From Pseudofabraea citricarpa (lineage: Eukaryota > Ascomycota > Leotiomycetes > Helotiales > Dermateaceae), in the NCBI GenBank assembly GCA_029641185.1, contig JAPWGK010000016.1:992001-1056000 (forward strand): DNA of 64,000 nucleotides, read 5' to 3'. Shown piece by piece: positions 58,500-64,000 of this stretch (the stretch's first letter is position 1; each line of letters begins with the position of its first letter). Under the pieces are notes generated by a model. It was not told where the DNA came from. It ran no database searches and saw only the letters and a list, made by a program, of their open reading frames with translations. Position numbers and translations under genes: made by a program.

Positions 58500-58834
58500 A
58501 TGAGCTCTCCTCTCCTTCTTCTCACTTCACCAGGCCCGTACTCCATTATATCCATAACTCCGTTGTACCTACGTTTCCTCGCCGTCTTGAAAACCTTTTT
58601 GGTATGGCTCTTAAAATCGACTTCTCTCTCTGGATGGTCTTATAAGAAACTCGAAGCTTTCACAAACCAGGCACTAGAAGTACACGCTCTAAACTGGACC
58701 TTCGAACGGTATATAATCATCATTCTGGTTCAAGTCTACAACAACTTTCTCGAAATCATCCTGTGAGTACACCATTCAAGTAAACAAACTCTTCCCAGAC
58801 CTAACAATTCTACAGTGAGTTCATAATACAATGA
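58500..58834 (+). CDS. Possible small hydrophobic peptide, one intron
   Basis: Reading 58500-58762 and 58816-58834 across a 53-bp GTGAGT...CTACAG intron gives 93 residues ending in LEFIIQ; unspliced it stops at 58766 with 88. Two or three hydrophobic stretches (LYLRFLAVLKTFLVWLL, YIIIILVQVYNNFLEII) suggest a membrane peptide. No homologue recognised. It may instead be part of the amidoligase 3'UTR. Confidence 0.3.
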
Positions 58835-59308
58835 ACACCCTCAATTACTCGCGGCTAGAATCCTCTCTTCTTTTGCAATTATGCAACCCGATATCCCGAT
58901 GGAGTTTACCTCGACAGCACTTCAACCAACCCGATCACGCGCATCGAAAACCATCTTATGTCAATTGCCATGGCAACTCCAACCTGGACCAGGGCCTTCA
59001 AACCTATACCGGATGATTGCAGTACTCTTTAAAGCCAGTCCTGACCACCACCTGCTCTCACTGAGTATCTTGGACCTTCTCCTACTCAGGGCCCAAAGAC
59101 TCCAAAACCGCCCTGCCAACAAACAAAGCGTGCTTATGAAGTTGGTATTACTTCAATCGGGATAAAATCTATTCCGCACTCTTCAACGAGGCTAACTAGC
59201 CTCTTTCAATTCCTCTACGCCGCGAGTAAACCCTGCATACCGCATCATTATTATTATCATCATCATTACCTTTTTGCAGGGAGGGACAAGGACATAATTA
59301 CGAAATCA

Positions 59309-59490
59309 CCAAGCTCCTCGTGAAGGTTTGGATGAGTATTTTTTAGGAGGAAAGGAAGGATATTCCAAGCTCCACGTGAGGGCTTCGCGAGGTGGAGGAT
59401 TCTTGAGGGCTATGATCAGGCAACTTCCAAGCTCCCCGTCGGGGTTTGGAGAGATTGTATTTTTTGGGCTATACCAGGAGGATTGGAATT
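59309..59490. repeat. ~60-bp degenerate repeat, 3 copies
   Basis: Copies begin at 59309, 59365 and 59427 (spacing 56 and 62 bp), each headed CCAAGCTCC-N-CGTG/C-R-GGG then TTTGG or CTTCG. The head can pair with itself (CTCC...GGRG). Confidence 0.7.
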
Positions 59491-59813
59491 TCTTTTTGGA
59501 GATGGGATTTTGGATTTTTTTGGTGGTGGATTGGATAATATCTTCTTCGCTCTGGGTGAAGGGAAGGGAAGGGATATTGACCAGTATAGAGTGAAATCAA
59601 ATTAATTCCACTCTCTCTTTACTTGCAACTTGAAACCACAGGACTAATCTTATCTACAATCTAGCTGTCTATAAACCCACCGGCGTTGATAAACGTTACT
59701 GTGACATGTTTGCCTCTAGGACTAATAACCCATCTCTCTGAGAGTGATATAAACCGATCGTCTTGGATGATGAAATCTACTATAGCATGTTTGCCCTCCG
59801 CTAAAAGAACAAA

Positions 59814-60072
59814 CCAAACGGAGAAATATCTCGCGACAGCGGTCAAGACAAATCACAGGAAGTGAACGCATCCTATCGAACGGCTTTGGAAGAAATATAT
59901 CGCGACGGCAACTAAGGCGAATAACAAGAATGCCTATTCGGACAGCTTTGGAAGAAACATCTCGCGATAGCGTCAAGACAAATCAAATCGCAAGTAGATC
60001 TGTCCTATCAAAACGGCTTTGGAAGAAGTATCCCGCGAAAGTACCAATAACCAAGACAAACAGTAAATCACA
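59814..60072. repeat. ~62-72 bp degenerate tandem repeat, 4 copies
   Basis: Copies near 59816, 59879, 59941 and 60013 share ACGGCTTTGGAAGAAATAT and TCGCGAC, with CAAGACAAATC and CCTATC further on. The first copy lacks the GGCTTTGGA part. Confidence 0.75.
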
Positions 60073-60746
60073 ACCAAGACTGCAATTTGACTGGACGTCG
60101 GGTAAAAGTTTAGGTATGATGAAATCTCTATGAAACCAGCGCTACTCGGAGCAGACTGAAGGCTGCTTGTTCACACTTTGTTCGTTTGTTTGCTTTGGCA
60201 GGATCAACGACAACAGGGTATGAACTGACAGCAGCACGAGAAGTCCACTTAATGCTGATCAAGACTGACACCCAGTGTCCCGGAAGGAAAAGTTCACCTT
60301 ATGCACTGAAACAGAGGTAGGCTCTTTTTTCAAAAAACAAAAACTCAAGTAGAGATGGGTGCCTGAAATAAGGTCAGATTTGTTTGCTAGTGCATAACTA
60401 GCTATTTAATGGCCATGGCTGGCAAGGGAAGGGTTCACCAGGGCCAAAGGCAACCCAATATGGCTCAATTATACGAGTAGTAATTCTTACAGATGTGCTA
60501 ACTAGCTTCTCCCAGTGCATCCACGCACTGAATTCATGGGAAGTGATATTTTTGCCCAAACTTTTTTATGGCAAACCTTGCCGAATTTTCGAACCCAGAA
60601 AGTTTTCGGTTTTAGAAAATTTCAGTAAGAAGCATTTTGAAGAACCCAAGATGTCAGCTCAGTTTCAGAACCCCGTTCTCGATGTTTAAGATTGTGATGT
60701 TACAATTTGGCAATGGCTGCCTGAACGATCTCGTCTATGGTAAGAT

Positions 60747-61419
60747 CTACGAACCTTGCAAGCATCTGTATGATATTTAGTGGCCTATCAATAAGTAAAG
60801 AGACTGTTGCTTACCCAAGGTAGTCCTCCTTGATACTTGCGATTGCATACATGCCCCCGACCTCGGCTCTTGTTCCAATAAGCTTAACCCGTACGTGTGT
60901 GCCCACCTCGATAACGGAGTCTTCATTATTTGTAAACTGAGCAGGTGTAGCATTGGGATCAAACTTGATATCAGGAGGAATAAGCTGCTCGAGCATTAGT
61001 ATACTCAAACCATTTCCAGTAGGCAATTACCCACATGAGCAGAGACAAACAAAGGTAATGGACCTGCATCTGCAAAGAAGCCGACGGCATTGACTGAAGT
61101 AACAATGGCATCAACCTGCAGACATGAATAAGCACAAGCACAAACTCAAGCCCATCTCAAGTATCCTTACGGTCTCTCCTTTGAAAGGTCTCCAGACCAC
61201 GGCTCTATATCCAACCGTAAATTCAGCCAGTCCACTTCCTGGGAGAATGCGCCCTTCGGAGATATCAAATGTATCCATAATCGTGATAATGAAGTATCGG
61301 CCAGTGCAAGTGCCCTCTACATCCTTCAACAGCTTCCCTGTAACCAATTCGTGCATGTTTCGGCCAAAATAGGAGGGATGCAGGGTGACCTGACGCTCGA
61401 GGTTGTAGAGGAAGAACAT
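60747..61419 (-). CDS. rpb7: RNA polymerase II subunit RPB7
   Basis: Stalk subunit that pairs with Rpb4 and binds emerging RNA. Exons 61419-61171, 61115-61035, 60984-60815 and 60765-60747 give 172 residues, the family length. N-terminal domain: MFFLYNLERQVTLHPSYFG, VEGTCTGRYF, GRILPGSGLAEFTVGYRA and WRPFKGET. The S1/OB domain follows: VDAIVTSVNAVGFFADAGP, FVSAHLIPPDIKF and THVRVKLIGTRAEVG, ending EDYLGCLQGS. The last exon is only 19 bp. Introns are 46-55 bp. Distinct from the Pol III homologue Rpc25 by the near-identical Rpb7 wording. Its 3' side faces the ~60-bp repeat arrays. Confidence 0.96.
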
Positions 61420-62374
61420 CTTGACCGTTTGGTGGAAAGAAAGTGCGGGTTCAAGTGTATGTCTGTAGATATGTAGCGCACCTCAGGCAAAGAGCCTGGT
61501 CGCAGAGCTTAGAGCGAAGGCAAAGGTGAGGTTCTCGTATGTTCTGCAGGCACAGTGCCGTTCGCAAGCCTATCGAATGCGCTCCTACAGCCACATAAAA
61601 ATGCTCACCGAGATCGCGCTGATCCGCTGAATAGTATGGACTCTATGCGCACGTTCCCTGAACACCTCTGTTGTTATTAGTCCTGAGGGCGCGGTGAGGC
61701 GCTGACTCGCAAAAGACTTACTCTGCTCAAATGAATGGCGGCGCAAGGACGGAACTCTCTGGCAGCTCTCTGGGGATCGTTACAGAGAGCGCGCAAAGGC
61801 TGTCAATGCCTGTAGGGGGTCTGTAGGAGAGAACTGCGGACTCGGTCGGGGAGAGCAAGAAGAGATGTTGTGTCTGGGATATCGCTAAGGGCTCGAGATA
61901 TTTTGAATTGTTAGGGCGTGGATATACGCGTGGAGGTGTAGATCTGGGAACTAGGGAGGAAAGCTATGCTATGCGACGGCGGTGATATGTTTATCCGGGG
62001 GAAGCTCCTGGGGGGTGCAGATAGCAGCAGCAGCGTCCCGAAAGCATGTGACATGCCTGCCCGCCGCCCTGCTTCCGTCGTACCTCCGTAGTGGTTCGTC
62101 AGGGATGCCGGCCGGGTCTTTAGGCTCACGGAAACTGAACTGAACTAGGTGTGGAGTTCCTTCGGTGCACCGGTGCTGGCTCTTTGTTGGCAACCTCTCA
62201 ACCATCTCACATTTGTTCGCCGGCTCGACCGTTACACCCCTCCTCCGCCTCGACTTTGTCCTCCTCACATTACAGCAAGCATATTGCCGCCGCTGGTTCG
62301 ATGATTCTGCGGGCCTCTTGATCTGTCATCTACCACCCTTCGAACACCAACCGCACAAACTAGAGCTTCTCAAG
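61420..62374. other. Divergent promoter region, RPB7 (-) and Mpo1-like (+)
   Basis: 955 bp; no gene or repeat seen. Confidence 0.45.
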
Positions 62375-63090
62375 ATGTCTCTTAACTTGGAAAAGCAGCT
62401 ATGCTTTGTAGGTGTCGCATGCAACAATCCTCCGTTGCATAACTAACAAACTATATAGTATGGCGCATATCACCACAACCCGACAAACATCACAATACAT
62501 ATGATATGCGTGCCTCTGATTCTTGCCGCCTCTTTACTTCTTGTACGTACAGTGTCATGAGCCTGTCCAAGTACCCCACCAAGGAGCGAATGCTTATAGT
62601 ACTACCACAGGCCACCAACTCGCCCACCCTCATTCCTCTCCCGAGCTGGCTCTCAGTTCCTAATCTGCCTCTCAACCTTGGCACTATTGCGGCAGTTCTT
62701 TATTCGGGCTTCTATATACTCCTCGAGCCCGTGGCTGGTTCTGCAACACTTCCCATCATCCTCGGCTGGATCGCCTACTCCAATCACCTTACAAGCACTA
62801 TCCCATCTCTTGCCAATAAAGTCGCCATAGGTGTGGAGGTTGTATCATGGATAGCTCAATTTGTTGGCCATGGCGCATACGAAGGCCGCGCCCCAGCATT
62901 ATTGGATAATCTCCTCCAGGCCTTTGTGCTTGCGCCGTTCTTTGTGTGGATGGAGTTTTTGTTCAAGCTTGGCTACCGACCAGAGCTGCAAGCCCGTGTT
63001 GACAAGGAAGTGCAAAAGGAGATAAAGAAGTTCAGAGATGCCAAGGCAGCTAAGGCAAATGGAAAAGTTGAGAATGGAAAGACCAAGTGA
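62375..63090 (+). CDS. Mpo1-like (DUF962) ER membrane dioxygenase
   Basis: Exons 62375-62407, 62459-62542 and 62611-63090 encode 198 residues. Yeast Mpo1 is an Fe(II)-dependent dioxygenase in the alpha-oxidation of 2-hydroxy fatty acids from phytosphingosine, in the ER. Conserved His appear at 16, 17 and 25 (YGAYHHNPTNITIHMI) and about 126 in FVGHGAYEGRAPALL, fitting the iron ligands of this family. Hydrophobic segments: ICVPLILAASLLL, LNLGTIAAVLYSGFYILL, LPIILGWIAYS and FVLAPFFVWMEFLF. The tail is Lys-rich (KEIKKFRDAKAAKANGK), likely cytosolic. The first exon is 33 bp. Activity on phytosphingosine products is by family, not shown. Confidence 0.9.
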
Positions 63091-63492
63091 AAAGAGGCCA
63101 ATCGCAACACAAACAGGATAGGCGAAAGACCAAGCAGGAAAGAGCAGAGTGTTAGATAGGGGTATCGGAGATCTTGGAAAGAAATTGCAATGAATGGAAG
63201 TACGATGCCTTGAAAGACTCAGGCAGAAACTTAGCACAAGGGAGGGTGTGCATAGGCTGGTATGGGCTGGGAACATAAAAGGACAAGTGCAAGGCACTTT
63301 TTATCGTGCGAGTATTACTTGTACATGTGGGTTTGATAAGTATCACTTTTCACTGACTTCTCTTTTGAACTGCATCGCGATGGTGCAGGTGGTTTCAAGC
63401 GTTTTAGCAATTAATGACTTGTTAGCCAATCATAGGGGTTAAATTGTTGAATCCCAATTTACATTTCATTTCACTTTTAACAAGACACACAG

Positions 63493-63511
63493 AACTGAGA
63501 GAATCTCAGTT
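63493..63511. repeat. Perfect 8-bp inverted repeat
   Basis: AACTGAGA, GAA, TCTCAGTT: an 8-bp stem with a 3-nt loop, between convergent genes. Could be a 3'-end structure; function not known. Confidence 0.6.
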
Positions 63512-63537
63512 GCAAAGTATCCAATTGACATCTATGG

Positions 63538-63720
63538 ATGTTCATACCTGATGAACTACAAGAAGAATGTTCATGCCTGATGAACTAAAAATAAAAGGAG
63601 TGTTCATGTACACAAAAAGGGTGTTCATGTACACAAAAAGAGTGTTCATGCATACAAAAAGAATGTTCATGCCTGATGAACTACAAAAAGAGTGTTCATA
63701 CCTGATGAACTAAAAATCAG
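63538..63720. repeat. GTTCAT...ATGAAC hairpin array, 7 copies
   Basis: GTTCAT starts at about 63540, 63569, 63602, 63622, 63643, 63665 and 63694. Copies 1, 2, 6 and 7 carry the inverse (ATGAAC) 5 nt later, a 6-bp stem with CCTG-type loop. Copies 3, 4 and 5 have GTACAC or GCATAC in place of it. Spacers are A-rich (CTACAAAAAGAGT). Confidence 0.8.
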
Positions 63721-63820
63721 ATTGCCTTTTTGCCGCCTTTTCTGGGGTTCGTTTGTTCAGGGAAAGTTTTGGATGCTTTGCTTACCTGGTACTTTCCTTA
63801 CCGGGTACTTTCCCCTTCAT

Positions 63821-64000
63821 TTACCGTCCCCAAGTGTTGGTATATTGAAGTGTAGCATCAATATCTCTCCCGAGTTGAGTACTTATTTCATCTGGGCGAG
63901 CTGGAAGCGCTCCTCTGGGTTGAGGATAGAATCCGCGGTTTGACTGATAGTTATTCCACTCATTGAAGTTGATGCCAGGAACCTGATGATGTGTCCTATC
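63821..64000 (-). CDS. 3' end of an unknown protein, runs off the right edge
   Basis: An open minus-strand frame of 59 codons runs from the window edge to TAA at 63823-63821. The codons read as coherent protein (NFNEWNNYQSNRGFYPQPRG, then DIDATLQYTNTWGR). No domain is visible; the Asn/Gln/Pro-rich tail suggests disorder. There is no start in the window, so the gene extends rightwards. Confidence 0.55.
   Translation of the reverse strand, partial: DRTHHQVPGINFNEWNNYQSNRGFYPQPRGALPARPDEISTQLGRDIDATLQYTNTWGR

Larger units (their letters stand above)
58835..60746. other. Intergenic region with two ~60-bp repeat families
   Basis: Between the small peptide frame and the RPB7 3' end. It has three copies of a CCAAGCTCC-headed unit and four copies of a CTTTGGAAGAA unit (annotated separately). 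Other frames, for example 58881-59165, have no support. Confidence 0.5.
63091..63820. other. Intergenic region with hairpin array
   Basis: Between the Mpo1-like stop (+) and the partial gene stop (-). It holds one clean hairpin (63493-63511) and a seven-copy GTTCAT array (63538-63720). Confidence 0.6.

Overview
The window is nuclear DNA of a filamentous ascomycete (Pezizomycotina; Leotiomycetes is my best guess from protein flavour, not proven). The signs are protein-coding genes on both strands, mostly broken by GT-AG introns of about 46-120 bp, eukaryote-only complexes (Pol II and Pol III subunits, EMC, P-type H+-ATPase, mitochondrial carriers) and long AT-richer intergenic stretches with simple repeats. 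There is no operon structure, rRNA, CRISPR array or intact transposon that I can support. Exon junctions were placed by hand so that the reading frame closes across every intron; all complete models below are multiples of three.

Layout, left to right: 5' part of a probable Pumilio-type RNA-binding protein (-), RPC2 of RNA polymerase III (+), a WW-domain protein (-), a Rab GTPase (-), PNS1/CTL choline-transporter-like protein (+), EMC7 (-), a four-helix MARVEL-type protein (-), O-acetylhomoserine sulfhydrylase (+), long-chain acyl-CoA synthetase (+), plasma-membrane H+-ATPase PMA1 (-), the Yhm2-type citrate/oxoglutarate carrier (-), mitochondrial citrate synthase (-), an Nrd1/Seb1-type CID-RRM termination factor (+), an orphan protein (+), a mitochondrial-targeted lysine 2,3-aminomutase-like radical SAM enzyme (-), F1-ATPase alpha (+), a GAF-domain protein (-), a putative amidoligase (+), a possible small membrane peptide (+), RPB7 of RNA polymerase II (-), an Mpo1-like protein (+), and the 3' end of an unknown gene (-).

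Most genes are core housekeeping: energy and citrate metabolism (PMA1, YHM2, citrate synthase, ATP1), transcription (RPC2, RPB7, Seb1) and membrane or lipid functions. Neighbouring citrate synthase and citrate/oxoglutarate carrier are a functionally sensible pair. The less ordinary content is the radical SAM aminomutase with conserved catalytic residues, the amidoligase, the orphan protein, a Rab with a long interswitch insertion, and several repeat or hairpin arrays in the intergenic DNA (18-bp array at 32.4-32.8 kb, about 60-bp arrays at 59.3-60.1 kb, GTTCAT/ATGAAC hairpin array at 63.5-63.7 kb).
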